Source: Schaalia sp. ZJ405
GTDB lineage: Bacteria; Actinomycetota; Actinomycetes; Actinomycetales; Actinomycetaceae
Assembly (NCBI RefSeq): GCF_011038885.2
Contig: NZ_CP064952.1
Span: forward strand, 124,001-188,000
Direction of reading: 5' to 3'
DNA: 64,000 bases
In this document: piece after piece, positions 54,403 to 64,000 of the stretch
How the letters are laid out: the number at the start of each line of letters is the position of its first letter
Numbering within the stretch: position 1 is the stretch's first letter
Made by a program: the position numbers and the translations under genes
Notes under the pieces: model-generated
The model's database searches: none
Told to the model about the DNA's origin: nothing
What the model saw: only the letters and a program-made list of their open reading frames with translations

Positions 54403-56958
54403 TCATTCGTCGGCGAGTGCCTCAATCGGGCTTGTGCGTGATGCTCGGCGACCGGGCAACCACGATGCGACGAGGGCAGCGATAAGTGACACCGCAAGGA
54501 TGGCTCCGATGAGCGGCCAGGGAATCTCAATGACCGTGCGTACTCCATCCAAAGGCAGGGATGCAGTTCCGATGGCACCGAAAATGGTTCCCAGGATGAT
54601 GCCGATGAGCGACCCGGCAAGGCTGATGAGAACTGCCTCAAGGGTGAACATCCGTCTGACAGACCTGCGTGACATACCCAGTGCCCGCAGCAGCCCGTTC
54701 TCGCGAGTCCGTTCGGCAACCGACAGGCTCAGGGTGTTCGACACCCCAACGAGAGCAACCAGCACCGACACACTCAGAAGAGCAATCGCGCCGGTGAGCA
54801 GCACATTAATTGCTTTCGTGTACATTGCGCGCTCGGGAGCACCGCCGCCAACGATGAATGAGCTGTCGATCGAGGAAATCCTCGATTCCACATCCGTCGC
54901 TTGATCGACATTTGCCAGCTTGACGATAGCCGTTGTGTACGGGGCATTGGGTGCGAGGGACTCAAGCGTTGTTGCCGACACCTCCGCGTTATTCGGCGAG
55001 AGAGACTCCGAAAATTCCGCTTTCAGGGTTGCGCACACGGGCTCTTCTGTGCTCGATGACGGCTGAGCGCACACATCCAGTGAATCGCCGAAATGTGAGT
55101 AATACGTGGAGACGCGGACAATCGAATCTGGGATGTTCTCCACGGGTGAATGAGTCACCGAGGAAATGTCGGGGTACCCCTCAACCTGTGCGAGAGCGGG
55201 TAAATCATCGGTTGTCGACGTGTAGGAATCCATCGAAGCGGCAACCTGCGGCCCCCGACCTGCGGGGGCCAAAACCAGGGTTGAACCGCGGACAGCGACA
55301 AGACCATCCGTTCCTTCGACGGCCTTGATCTGGTTGATCCTGTCCTCGGGAATGGACCCCTGTGAAGACTGCACAATGAAATCAACGGGTCGACGATTAT
55401 CCACCTGATTGAGGATTGTCTCGCGGGTCGAGGCTGCGCCCACACCCATTGTCGTGATCAGGGTGACACCAATGGTGATGGCAACCGCCGTTGCAGCTGT
55501 GCGACCGGGAGAGCGAACAACATTTTCCCGAGCGAGCTTGCCCGTCATCGACCGCATGAACACCCCGAGAAGATGTGCGATCGACGGGAAGAAAGCGGAG
55601 CACACCCCCATTGAGGACACCAAAAGCACGAGAGCGGAAACAAAGGTGACCAGGAAGCTCTCCTCGGTTCCTCGGTGCACGAGCCCGAAGGTAATTCCCG
55701 CGATGGCCAGGAGAGAAATGATGGAGAACACGATGAGGGAGGTGCGTCCCTTCCGTCGCTGATCCATCGTCACATCAATCGACGACAAGGCGGCGATCGG
55801 GCTGAGGCGCCCCATTTTTGCTGCGGGACGCCGACCGGCAATCCACGCGACAAGAGTTCCAACTAACCACGTGGCGGCAAGACCACCAGGGGAGAACGCG
55901 GCGAGGAATGCGGGGCCAAGGGTAAGGAAACCCAGTGCCCAAAGGCCGAGGCCACCCAGAGCAGCACCGATCAGAGCACCCAGTGCCGAGGCAACAGCAC
56001 CCACAAGAAGTGTTTCCCGTGCAATGAGAGACCGAACCTGGGAGCGTGTGGCCCCCAATGCCCGAAGTAGTGCAAGTTCACGCGTGCGCTGTGTCATCAC
56101 CACTTGGAATGTCGTCGACACAATGATGATCGACACAACAACGGAAATCAGTGGGAATATCGCCAGGACGGTCATCATTCCAGCCAACGAGGTTGACAGG
56201 AACTTCATCATTTTGTCAACGGCCACATCGGCAGTGGTGACATCTGTGGTTTCAGACAGACCGGCTTTTGCGAGGGAATCAGCAATCGAGGACGTGAGAG
56301 ACTCCTGCTCGGCTTTCGACGGAGAGTCACTGTCTCCAGCCACGAGAAGACGCAGGGCGTTTCCTATGGTGGGAGAGAGGCGATCCATACCAGCGCTCGT
56401 GATGTAGACAATGCCCGACTCCATTGGAAGTGCTTTCGTAATGCCGGTGATTGTCAACGAGCGTGTCTGTGAGTCCTCCGTGTACGCCTCGGCAACCTCA
56501 AGGGAGGAACCGACATCAACGGACAGTGCCTTGGCAATATCGGGGCTCACAAGGACGCCATCATCGCTTGTTGGCAGGCTCCCGCGACTCAGAGTTGGAG
56601 AAGAGAAAGGGGGTGAGGAGAGTGTGCTCAGCATGCGCGTGATGCGTTTCCCCTCGTGTGAGAACTCCAGGAAAGACTGGCGAACAGGTTCAACGGCGCG
56701 CACCCCGGGAATCGTCGACACGTTGTCGATGATGTTGCGTACGTCCGAATCTTCGAAACTCGATAGAGATTCCGGCGGGGTGATGACTGTGGAGGCTCCG
56801 GCGAACTGCGCGGACGCCGACTGCGTGAAGGACCGCATCAAACCGGACGCGAAAGACAGGAAGAGGACGACGAATGCCGCCGATATGGCAACTGCAAGTC
56901 CTGTTGCCAGGTATCGACGAGCATGCGCTCGAAGATTTGCAGACAGAAGGCCTTTCAT
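54403..56958 (-). CDS. ABC transporter permease (two FtsX domains, MacB/LolC type)
   Basis: This 851-residue protein has an N-terminal membrane segment and two FtsX cores, each with the RTRELALLRALG / RTRENGLLRALGMS coupling motif and four-helix sets, separated by large extracytoplasmic domains. A further segment cluster sits in the middle. Typical actinobacterial exporters of this class move peptides, lipids or drugs, or act as mechanotransmitters. It overlaps the ATPase stop by 4 bp (ATGA). Confidence 0.9.
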   Translation of the reverse strand: MKGLLSANLRAHARRYLATGLAVAISAAFVVLFLSFASGLMRSFTQSASAQFAGASTVITPPESLSSFEDSDVRNIIDNVSTIPGVRAVEPVRQSFLEFSHEGKRITRMLSTLSSPPFSSPTLSRGSLPTSDDGVLVSPDIAKALSVDVGSSLEVAEAYTEDSQTRSLTITGITKALPMESGIVYITSAGMDRLSPTIGNALRLLVAGDSDSPSKAEQESLTSSIADSLAKAGLSETTDVTTADVAVDKMMKFLSTSLAGMMTVLAIFPLISVVVSIIIVSTTFQVVMTQRTRELALLRALGATRSQVRSLIARETLLVGAVASALGALIGAALGGLGLWALGFLTLGPAFLAAFSPGGLAATWLVGTLVAWIAGRRPAAKMGRLSPIAALSSIDVTMDQRRKGRTSLIVFSIISLLAIAGITFGLVHRGTEESFLVTFVSALVLLVSSMGVCSAFFPSIAHLLGVFMRSMTGKLARENVVRSPGRTAATAVAITIGVTLITTMGVGAASTRETILNQVDNRRPVDFIVQSSQGSIPEDRINQIKAVEGTDGLVAVRGSTLVLAPAGRGPQVAASMDSYTSTTDDLPALAQVEGYPDISSVTHSPVENIPDSIVRVSTYYSHFGDSLDVCAQPSSSTEEPVCATLKAEFSESLSPNNAEVSATTLESLAPNAPYTTAIVKLANVDQATDVESRISSIDSSFIVGGGAPERAMYTKAINVLLTGAIALLSVSVLVALVGVSNTLSLSVAERTRENGLLRALGMSRRSVRRMFTLEAVLISLAGSLIGIILGTIFGAIGTASLPLDGVRTVIEIPWPLIGAILAVSLIAALVASWLPGRRASRTSPIEALADE

Positions 56959-57737
56959 CGTGCGACCTCCAGCAGCTGCGCCTGGCTCGGGTGACGCAAG
57001 TCGGCGAAGATCTGGCCGTCGCGCATCACGAGGACGCGGTCAGCGACAAGAGCGGCACTCATATCGTGGGTGACCATGATGACGCTTTGTCCGAGCGTGT
57101 CGACTGCCGAACGCAGAAGCCCAAGAACTTCCTCGGATGCTGTGGAATCAAGGTTACCGGTGGGCTCATCGGCAACGATCACTGCGGGCTTTGATGCGAG
57201 GGAACGCGCAACGGCGACGCGCTGCTGTTGCCCTCCTGAAAGTTCACTGGGACGGTGAGTGAGTCGTTGTGACAGGCCAAGAACATCAACGATTGTCTTG
57301 ACCCATTCGCGGTCCGGTGTGCGTCCCGCGAGGCGCAGCGGAAGCTCAATGTTTGCCTGAGCGGTCAGCGTTGGGACGAGGTTGAAAGACTGGAAAACAA
57401 ATCCGATGCGATCGCGACGCAGACGCGTGAGGGCATCATCGTCGAGGGTGGACACGGCAACACCTTCAACGAACACCTCTCCAGATGTCACGGTATCTAG
57501 GCCAGCAAGCATGTGGAGCATCGTGGACTTGCCCGAACCGGACGGGCCCATGATCGCCGTGAATTCGTTGGCATTAATTGTTAACGAAACAGAGTTGAGT
57601 GCGGTGACAGCTGTTTCTTTCGAGCCATAAACCTTCGAGACGTTTTCTAAACGAATGACGGAAGCGGCCGTAGCCGGCGAAGAGGAAGTGGACGGAATTG
57701 ACGTAGAAATGCTCTGAGGCACAGGTGTTGTGTTCAT
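56955..57737 (-). CDS. ABC transporter ATP-binding protein (LolD/MacB type)
   Basis: This 260-residue ATPase has Walker A GPSGSGKST, Q-loop FVFQSFNLVPTLTA, signature LSGGQQQRVAVAR, Walker B VIVADEPTGNLDS and MVTHD. The first 25 residues are Ser/Thr-rich. It forms the energising subunit for the adjacent two-FtsX permease. A longer in-frame start 12 codons upstream exists but neither has a clear ribosome site. Confidence 0.94.
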   Translation of the reverse strand: MNTTPVPQSISTSIPSTSSSPATAASVIRLENVSKVYGSKETAVTALNSVSLTINANEFTAIMGPSGSGKSTMLHMLAGLDTVTSGEVFVEGVAVSTLDDDALTRLRRDRIGFVFQSFNLVPTLTAQANIELPLRLAGRTPDREWVKTIVDVLGLSQRLTHRPSELSGGQQQRVAVARSLASKPAVIVADEPTGNLDSTASEEVLGLLRSAVDTLGQSVIMVTHDMSAALVADRVLVMRDGQIFADLRHPSQAQLLEVAR

Positions 57738-57854
57738 ATGTCTACTGTGCCGAAAATCTAGCGCACGCAACATTGGGGGAAGGCCCCTTTCGGCCCTGAA
57801 ATTCCTCCGCCACCTCTTCGGGGAATACCCTGAGCAGCAGTGCGGGAGGGGAAA

Positions 57855-60233
57855 TTATTCGGTTATTCCCAGCTGCGTGAGTGTAAAAGCGAACTCCTGT
57901 GCACGACAGGCCCATCGTCCTTCACGGCCCGACGGACCAGAGTGCCCGGCAACCATCTCGGTGCGCAAGACAATGGGTCGCGCTATTGCGTTGGCGGTTC
58001 CCGTGGCCTCACGCAGGCGTTGAACCCACTTCGTTGGCTCAACGAACTCAACGCGCGTGTCATTGAGTGAGGTTGACGCGAAAACCGCAGGAAGACGCTG
58101 ACCTTGGGGAACGTTCTCATAGGGGGAATACGACCGCATGAGCGCATACACCTGCGGATCCTTCACGGGATTCCCCCACTCTTGCCACTCACCAACCGTC
58201 AACGGCAATGTCGGATCGAGGATCGTTGTTAACGCATCAACGAATGGGACACCGGCAACGATGACTCGGAATAGAGAGGGAGCCATGTTGAGGACCGCAC
58301 CCATGAGCAGTCCGCCTGCGCTGCGTCCCTCAGCTGCCAAACGCTCAGAGGCAACCCAGCCAGATGTTGTTAACCATTGAGCAACATCAATGAAGTCCGT
58401 GAAAGAGTTGACCTTCGAGAGTTGGCGTCCGTCCTCGTACCAGGACCGTCCCATCTCGCCGCCACCGCGGACGTGAGCGATCGCGAAAACCACTCCGCGC
58501 TCCAACAGCGGTAAACGCAGGGTGTCAAACTCGGGGTCATAACTAATCTCGTAGGCCCCGTAGCCCAGGAGCCACCCTGGATTCGTGAAGTCCGGTGTGA
58601 CGTCGCTTCGGTGAATGAGGGTCACGGGAATACGGGTTCGACCGTCACGCGCCAGAACCCACGCGCGTTCCTCCACGAAATGACTCGGATCCCACCCGGG
58701 AACATCGCGCACTCTGAGCGTGGTCAGAGCGCAGGTAATGGGGTTAACGTGCAGGGTCGTTGGAGGAGCCGTAACCGACTGAATCTCAACACGTAGTGAA
58801 CGGTCCTCGAAACGAGCCCCCGGCACAGTGGAGATCGTTCGGATATCAGCGTCCGTTGCGAGGAAACGCCCGGGGCCCCACACGTGGGCGAGGTCATCGG
58901 CTTGGCCGAAAATCGCTGAACGCATGCGTACCTCCACCTGAGTGAGGCCCCCGGAACGCATTGTCACGGCAAGATAATCCGCGCCAGCTTCGGCGTAGAG
59001 CACTCGCTCCCCACGGCGGGGCTGGCGCAGAGTCCACCACAGCGGCTCGGGAGCAATGGGCGCCAGCGCGGGAAATGACGGATCCGACGGATGGGAGTAC
59101 ACCGCGCAACCTTTGAGAAGGAGTTCTTGCTCGCCAGACAGGCGGAGAAGCTCCTCGCGATGGGGTAGGGGTGCGAGGGCGACGCAGCCCTCTCGTGACC
59201 GTGCGCTATGAACGAGGACGAGGTGATCTCCCGCCGGTTCAACGGATATCAGGACGTTATCCATCGGCCCGGTAATGGGCAAGGGCGTTGCCGTGGGTTC
59301 CGAAACGATCCACAACCAGGCCTGAGATGATGTCAGTGACGACGAGGAAATGACCACGTGCTCTGGGTCAAGAGAGTCAACAATTTCAATGTCAAAGGAC
59401 GGGTCTTCCTCTTCGAGAAGCAGACGATCGTTAAATTGCGGTGACCCAACGGTGTGGAGCCACACCTGGTGGGCGCGCCACGCATCATCCACACCGACGT
59501 AGAGAAAAGCCTGTGAGGAAGCAGCCCACGCGAAGCCATAACCGGCGTGATCCACTCCCGAATCAATGACTTCCCCGGTGGACATCTTCGTGATGTGCCA
59601 GCGGTAGCGTTCATCCCCGCTCCAATCCGCAGCCCAGGCAACAAAGGCCCCATCGGGGCTGGGAACCAGATCAGCTAAACGGAAGAACTCGTGCCCTAAA
59701 GCCAAAGCGTTTTCGTCAATGATCAATTCCTCGCCGTCAAGAGGAACACCGGGGGTTACCGTCGGAGGAAGATCGTTGGTGCCCATAGGTCCGCTGCTCT
59801 GAGCGGCCACCCGGTAGTGCCTGCGATATTGGTCTCCCTCGGTCCAGCGAGAGAAATACCAGTAGTCGCCGGCGCGCACCGGAACAGAGACATCGGTGAG
59901 AATGGTGTGAGCGCGGACCTGACGAACGATCTCCTGTGCGAGGGAGCGCGAGGAGTGCGTCACCTGGTCAGTCCACGTATTTTCTGCGTTCAGATGCGCG
60001 ATGACCTCTGGGTTTTCCCCATCACGGAGCCAGTCCCACCCGTCATCGATACGGTCAGAATGGAGTGAACGTACACGCACCCCTAAGCGCTTTGCGGCGA
60101 CGGGTGGCGCGGTCATACGGGACTGGGTATTCGTGGTCGCCTGCGCGGTTGCCGCATTGAGGGGCGAAACAGAGGACGCAGTGGGATTGTCTGAGGAATC
60201 GGAGGAATGCGAGCTATTTTCAGGGAAGGTCAT
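57855..60233 (-). CDS. ptrB: Oligopeptidase B-type prolyl oligopeptidase (S9A)
   Basis: This 792-residue serine peptidase has an N-terminal beta-propeller and a C-terminal hydrolase domain. The nucleophile is in EGRSAGGLLMGAV (about residue 640), the Asp in LNDTRVEF (about 726) and the His in AGHSGPSG (about 764). It should cleave short peptides after basic residues. The first 60 residues are Ser/Thr/Asn-rich and not part of the fold, so a start further in (60116) is possible. A dispersed-motif copy encodes LVLVHSAR in the propeller (59213). Confidence 0.88.
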   Translation of the reverse strand: MTFPENSSHSSDSSDNPTASSVSPLNAATAQATTNTQSRMTAPPVAAKRLGVRVRSLHSDRIDDGWDWLRDGENPEVIAHLNAENTWTDQVTHSSRSLAQEIVRQVRAHTILTDVSVPVRAGDYWYFSRWTEGDQYRRHYRVAAQSSGPMGTNDLPPTVTPGVPLDGEELIIDENALALGHEFFRLADLVPSPDGAFVAWAADWSGDERYRWHITKMSTGEVIDSGVDHAGYGFAWAASSQAFLYVGVDDAWRAHQVWLHTVGSPQFNDRLLLEEEDPSFDIEIVDSLDPEHVVISSSSLTSSQAWLWIVSEPTATPLPITGPMDNVLISVEPAGDHLVLVHSARSREGCVALAPLPHREELLRLSGEQELLLKGCAVYSHPSDPSFPALAPIAPEPLWWTLRQPRRGERVLYAEAGADYLAVTMRSGGLTQVEVRMRSAIFGQADDLAHVWGPGRFLATDADIRTISTVPGARFEDRSLRVEIQSVTAPPTTLHVNPITCALTTLRVRDVPGWDPSHFVEERAWVLARDGRTRIPVTLIHRSDVTPDFTNPGWLLGYGAYEISYDPEFDTLRLPLLERGVVFAIAHVRGGGEMGRSWYEDGRQLSKVNSFTDFIDVAQWLTTSGWVASERLAAEGRSAGGLLMGAVLNMAPSLFRVIVAGVPFVDALTTILDPTLPLTVGEWQEWGNPVKDPQVYALMRSYSPYENVPQGQRLPAVFASTSLNDTRVEFVEPTKWVQRLREATGTANAIARPIVLRTEMVAGHSGPSGREGRWACRAQEFAFTLTQLGITE

Positions 60234-60306
60234 GAGGTGACTGTAGACATGTTCTTCCGCATCGGTAAGCCGATTGTGTCGGCGTGTTGATTCAGATCCA
60301 CGTGCC

Positions 60307-60315
60307 TGTGGATAA
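60307..60315 (+). promoter_or_regulatory. Isolated DnaA-box match
   Basis: TGTGGATAA is a perfect 9-mer match in the 170-bp divergent promoter region between ptrB and the patatin-like gene. It could occur by chance. Confidence 0.3.
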
Positions 60316-60403
60316 CTCGCATCGTCACTAGCTGAGCGCGGGTGACCGACCCCACCGATTGAGTGAGAACCCACGATGAAGATTCACGGCATAGGCTGGA
60401 GGA

Positions 60404-61321
60404 ATGAATGAAACGATGGGAGTCACCAGCACCACGGTGACGCGAGTTGAAGATACGGCGATCATTTTCGAGGGCGGCGGTATGCGCAATGCGTACACCG
60501 CAGGCTTCGTCTCGATGCTCCTGGAGCAGGGAATCGAATTTCCCCACGTCTCAGGGGTCTCTGCCGGATCGTCCCACCTGTGTAACTATGTGTCTCGAGA
60601 CATTACCCGAGTTCACTCAACATTCGTTGACATCGCCGATGACCCAGAGTTTGCTGGGCTCACGCACCTACGCAAGGGTCACGGCTTCTTCAACGCCGAA
60701 TATATTTACCAAAAGATCTGCTACCCCGACGGCGCGATGCCCTTCGATTTGGCAACTTTCCTCCAGAACCCGGCACAGGTGCGCGTATGCGCTTTTAATG
60801 CCTCGCGCGGTCAGAGCCGCTGGTTCACCAAAGAAGATATGAGCACCCTTGAAACCCTGGGACCGGCAGTTCGCGCGTCCTCAACCCTGCCCGTGATGAT
60901 GCCTCCCGTGGTCATTGACTCGGACACCTACGTTGACGGAGCCATCGGAGACAACGGCGGAATCGCCCTCGATGCTGCTCTTCACGACGGATACCGCAAG
61001 GTCGTCGTTGTTCTCACTCGTCCTCGTCACTACGTCAAACCCCCGATGAAAAGTTCCGTTGGGGCACTCCTGAAAACCGTCTACCGTGATTTCCCATCCG
61101 TGTACGAGGGCGTCGCGCAACGCCACATCAGATACAACGCGGCGCGCCGCCTCCTTGACCGCATGGAAGCCGACGGACGTGCCTTCCTTTTCTGCCCCGA
61201 CAACCTGTGGATCAAGAACACGGAGATCCGTAAACCCCGACTTGAAGCGGCGTTCCGTTCGGGCTACTACCAGTCGTATCGGGAACTTGGCAGGCTCAAA
61301 GAATTCCTTGGTATTGCGTAG
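60404..61321 (+). CDS. Patatin-like phospholipase
   Basis: This 305-residue cytoplasmic acyl hydrolase has the oxyanion motif EGGGMRNAY, nucleophile GVSAGSS and catalytic Asp in YVDGAIGDNGG. The C-terminal part (KNTEIRKPRLEAAFRSGYYQSYREL) matches a bacterial patatin subgroup found in Firmicutes and actinobacteria. An ATG five codons downstream is an alternative start. Its 3' end overlaps the convergent ABC-class ATPase gene by 26 bp. Confidence 0.88.
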   Translation: MNETMGVTSTTVTRVEDTAIIFEGGGMRNAYTAGFVSMLLEQGIEFPHVSGVSAGSSHLCNYVSRDITRVHSTFVDIADDPEFAGLTHLRKGHGFFNAEYIYQKICYPDGAMPFDLATFLQNPAQVRVCAFNASRGQSRWFTKEDMSTLETLGPAVRASSTLPVMMPPVVIDSDTYVDGAIGDNGGIALDAALHDGYRKVVVVLTRPRHYVKPPMKSSVGALLKTVYRDFPSVYEGVAQRHIRYNAARRLLDRMEADGRAFLFCPDNLWIKNTEIRKPRLEAAFRSGYYQSYRELGRLKEFLGIA

Positions 61322-63134
61322 ACGCCTCAACGTCTTCACGGGCGCGCTCGTCCTCGTTCATCACCGGCGCCTGGCTGGTGACCTTCAACACCCGGTAGCG
61401 GTTGATCGCGGCACCAATGTCGACAAGCCGTGGGCGCACAAGGAAGGGCGGGAACTCGCGGGCACCGAACTTCACTGCGGCGTCAAGGCCCTCGGAATTC
61501 ACCTGTCGCTCAAGACGCTTGAGTAGCTCAGGCAGGGGTGTCTTTCCGTTCGCGAACTGCTCAAGGATGCCGCGAATAAACCACGCGATCGCTTCCGTTT
61601 GCCCCGGATCAACGATCTGCTCAACATCTGTCAGATCAATGATCTGGCGGTCGAGCATGACTTCGTTGAGGCCCGTTGACTTGGTTTTCGGACGAGAATT
61701 GGAGCTTGTGGCGCGCGCGGGCATGCGCTCGGGAGTGAGTGCGGTCGCGGGTTCGTCACTTCGCCGGCGCGGCATCGCGGCAACAACCTCGCGGGCCCGT
61801 TCGGTGACATCGCGACACCGGTACTCGTCAAGCATGATCACCTGGTCGGCAACATCGAGATAATCTCCTGAACCACCCATCACCATGACAACGGACACCC
61901 CGCGGTCATGGGCGAGGGCGCCGATGCGATCAACGAGCGGGGTGATCGGTTCCTTGTCCGCGTGGACAAGCTCGCGCATTCGCGAATCCCGGATCAGGAG
62001 ATTCGTTGCGGACGTATCCTCGTCAATGAGGAGCATCTGGGCTCCCATCTCAACGGATTCAACGATTGCCGCGGCCTGCGACGTTGATCCCGACGCGTTC
62101 TCGGTGGAAAACACCGTCGTGTCGATCCCCCCGGGCAGGTGTGAGATGAACGGGGACACATCCACGCCGGTGACCGCGCGTCCGTCTGCGGCCCGCACTT
62201 TCACAGCCGTGGGGACCGTGGCAACGAGCTCGCGTCCATCCCCGGGAATATGTGCGTACACGCCGCGCTGGAGGGCACCCAGCAGCGTGGATTTCCCGTG
62301 GTAGCCACCGCCCACGATCAGCGTGATTCCCGGTGTGATGACCATGCCGGATACCTCGCCTGCGTGAGGCAGAGTGACGGTGCGGCGCATGGACTCTGGG
62401 GACTCGAAAGCAATGACGCCATCGCCCGTCATTGGTAGCTGCGACACCCCGGATTTGCGTGCAAGAACGGAATGGTCGCCAACGAAGGCCAGCCACCCGT
62501 TTTCTTCAAGGAGTTCCTGCAGTGCGCAATGATCCTCATAGGTGGCGATGTGTCCACGGAGGGCGCGTCGCTGGACATCTGTTCGTGGATCGTCGGATAC
62601 GTAGTCGAAGGTGTCCATGACGATGTTGGGAATGTCAACGTCGAATAGTCCGGCGGCCTCGTGTCCGCGAATTGTTCGTCCTCGTGCGGGAAGATGCACC
62701 TGGAAACGCACCTCAACGCGGTCGGGGAGGACGGTTGCGCTTGAGCGTTGGAGAATCTCCTGACCCGGATGTGCGATACGGACCGTACCTGCGGCGTTGT
62801 TCTGACGGATCGCGTTCTCGAAGGTCCGCGCAAGGAAATCTGCCGCAGCAAGACGCGCATCTGCGTGTGCGATGGCTTCGGCTGGCAGACCCATGCGTTC
62901 GGGTGTCGTGATTGCACGGACCTGGGTTGGCGGCGCATAGGGGTCGGACTGGACGCGGTCAATTGACAGCGAGAAATCCCCGTAGTCCCAGTTGCCCGTC
63001 AGGGACTTGTACGTTCCGTACGGGCGTCCGTCGATCCGGTGGAGATCACCGATGAGGTCCTTGTCGGTTCCTTCGCGCCGCCGGGGGCTGTCGGAGTTCT
63101 TGCGTTGCCCGTGGTGAGCGTAAGGGGGAGTCAT
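61296..63134 (-). CDS. ABC-class ATPase (PF09818 type)
   Basis: This 612-residue protein has Walker A GGGYHGKSTLL, SGSTSQAAAIVESVEMG as a signature-like stretch and Walker B MLLIDEDTSATNLLI, the hallmarks of the 'predicted ATPase of the ABC class' family. No transporter partner is near; the role is unknown. Start ATG 63134 has GGAAGGAA 7 nt upstream. The extreme C-terminus (VMNEDERARED) is supplied by a dispersed-motif copy (61348), and another copy lies at 62676. Confidence 0.88.
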   Translation of the reverse strand: MTPPYAHHGQRKNSDSPRRREGTDKDLIGDLHRIDGRPYGTYKSLTGNWDYGDFSLSIDRVQSDPYAPPTQVRAITTPERMGLPAEAIAHADARLAAADFLARTFENAIRQNNAAGTVRIAHPGQEILQRSSATVLPDRVEVRFQVHLPARGRTIRGHEAAGLFDVDIPNIVMDTFDYVSDDPRTDVQRRALRGHIATYEDHCALQELLEENGWLAFVGDHSVLARKSGVSQLPMTGDGVIAFESPESMRRTVTLPHAGEVSGMVITPGITLIVGGGYHGKSTLLGALQRGVYAHIPGDGRELVATVPTAVKVRAADGRAVTGVDVSPFISHLPGGIDTTVFSTENASGSTSQAAAIVESVEMGAQMLLIDEDTSATNLLIRDSRMRELVHADKEPITPLVDRIGALAHDRGVSVVMVMGGSGDYLDVADQVIMLDEYRCRDVTERAREVVAAMPRRRSDEPATALTPERMPARATSSNSRPKTKSTGLNEVMLDRQIIDLTDVEQIVDPGQTEAIAWFIRGILEQFANGKTPLPELLKRLERQVNSEGLDAAVKFGAREFPPFLVRPRLVDIGAAINRYRVLKVTSQAPVMNEDERAREDVEASTQYQGIL

Positions 63135-63252
63135 CGGGGTTTCCTTCCGCGAACGTGTTCGGTTCACTCACCGTCATTGGCTGCGAGCAGCCGTTGACGG
63201 GTCCTTTCCAGCGTGAGTGTAGGCGGGGAGGGCCGACAGGGAACCCCCGGGA

Positions 63253-63338
63253 GCCCTCACCCGCTCCTCTCGTACGCGCGCTGAGTGCGCGTCTGGGCGC
63301 TGGTGATCTTAGGGGACGAGGACGAGTGCCCTCACCCG
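63253..63338. repeat. Direct repeats bracketing an intergenic dispersed-motif copy
   Basis: GCCCTCACCCG occurs at 63253-63263 and 63328-63338. The motif GGGGACGAGGACGAG (core 63317-63325) lies between them, right before the second copy. The palindromic GTACGCGCGC and GTGCGCGTC run is also inside. There is no gene in this 205-bp gap. Confidence 0.6.
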
Positions 63339-63339
63339 A

Positions 63340-64000
63340 TCACAGCATGCAGGACACGCAGCCTTCGACCGCGGTTCCTTCGAGAGCCATCTGACGTAGA
63401 CGCATGTAGTACAGCGTCTTGATGCCGTTCCTCCACGCGTAGATGTAGGACTTGTTGATGTCTCGGGTGGTCACGGTGTCTGGGTAGAACAGCGTCAGAG
63501 ACAGACCCTGATCAACGTGCTGCGTGGCCACAGCGTAGGTGTCGATAATTTTTTCCGGGCCGATTTCGTAGGCGTCCTCGTAGTATTCGAGGTTGTCGTT
63601 TGTCATGTACGGCGCCGGGTAGTACACGCGGCCGATCTTGCCCTCTTTGCGGATTTCGATCTTCGAGACAATCGGGTGGATCGACGAGGTGGAGTTGTTG
63701 ATGTAGCTGATCGACCCCGTTGGTGGAACCGCCTGGAGGTTCTGGTTGTACATTCCGTAGGTCTTGACGTCCTCTGCAAGCCTCTTCCAGTCTTCACTGG
63801 TGGGGACCCGGATTGTGGACTTTGCCAGGAGCTCGCGGCACTTATCTGTTGTTGGCTCCCAGGTTCCGTTGATGTACTTGTCGAAGTACTCGCCGCTTGC
63901 GTACGTTGAATCGCGGAACCCCTCGAAGGCGATGCCGCGTTCCTTTGCGATGAGGCACGACGTGCGAATCGCCTCGTAGGCAACGGTCATGAAGTACATG
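63340..64000 (-). CDS. nrdE: Class Ib ribonucleotide reductase, alpha subunit (5' end off the window)
   Basis: The C-terminal 219-odd residues of NrdE are present: [56 protein letters not shown] and the redox-active C-terminal EGCVSCML. The frame is open to the right edge. It partners NrdF encoded at 48692-49654. Genes between the two are unrelated to nucleotide reduction. Confidence 0.96.
   Translation of the reverse strand, partial: MYFMTVAYEAIRTSCLIAKERGIAFEGFRDSTYASGEYFDKYINGTWEPTTDKCRELLAKSTIRVPTSEDWKRLAEDVKTYGMYNQNLQAVPPTGSISYINNSTSSIHPIVSKIEIRKEGKIGRVYYPAPYMTNDNLEYYEDAYEIGPEKIIDTYAVATQHVDQGLSLTLFYPDTVTTRDINKSYIYAWRNGIKTLYYMRLRQMALEGTAVEGCVSCML

Overview
The window looks like a chromosomal segment of a high-GC Gram-positive bacterium (Actinobacteria), most likely an Actinomyces/Schaalia-type oral or mucosal actinomycete. 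The signs are a WhiB regulator, CrgA, the pknA/pknB/pstP/rodA/pbpA/FHA cell-envelope cluster, a class E sortase, a class Ib ribonucleotide reductase and actinobacterial gene neighbourhoods. The genus is inference; no rRNA is present. Nearly everything is intact, densely packed chromosomal coding sequence. I see no insertion sequence, prophage or cas gene.

Layout. 1-5.3 kb: a Pro-rich membrane protein running off the left edge, tRNA-Pro(CGG), and a metallophosphoesterase / class A PBP / WhiB group that resembles mycobacterial Rv3683-ponA2-whiB4. 5.3-14.3 kb: methyltransferase, Gfo/Idh oxidoreductase, a large membrane/pseudokinase/flippase-like fusion, DedA, a polytopic membrane protein and prephenate dehydratase. 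14.4-15.1 kb: an odd noncoding-rich island with a 41-residue peptide gene that has its own promoter and hairpin, type I-E CRISPR-repeat-like elements, and a tandem pair of structured-RNA-like units. 15.1-19.5 kb: diacylglycerol-kinase family protein and a 979-residue protein made of repeated DNA-binding modules. 19.5-23.6 kb: a TPP-riboswitch-controlled thiEOSGF operon. 23.7-33.4 kb: DUF523, nitroreductase, lipoprotein, an amino-acid ABC transporter, a divergent SAH-hydrolase-like / amidohydrolase / cupin operon and a HAD phosphatase. 33.5-48.2 kb: ppiA, rhomboid, crgA, DUF881, sortase, pabA and the seven-gene fhaA-fhaB-pstP-rodA-pbpA-pknA-pknB operon, an arrangement usually found near oriC. 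48.7-64 kb: nrdF, a proline-iminopeptidase-like hydrolase, azlCD, a RNase HI fusion, a MacB-type ABC exporter, oligopeptidase B, a patatin-like protein, an unusual ABC-class ATPase and the 3' end of nrdE.

How the genes work together. The strongest functional block is envelope growth control. PknA/PknB phosphorylation is reversed by PstP and read by the two FHA proteins, and it is coupled to RodA/PbpA elongation, CrgA and sortase E. The thi operon makes the thiazole half of thiamine and joins it to the pyrimidine half under TPP feedback.

The most unusual signal is genome-wide in character. A short motif, core CGAGGACGA and usually RACGAGGACGAGG, occurs about 30 times in 64 kb on both strands. 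It lies in intergenic sites, gene ends and protein linkers, where it is often read as NEDE or DEDE. That is roughly 40-fold above chance by my estimate. It behaves like a DNA uptake sequence or another distributed recognition site. The second notable signals are the 14.4-15.1 kb island and the multi-HTH protein beside it.
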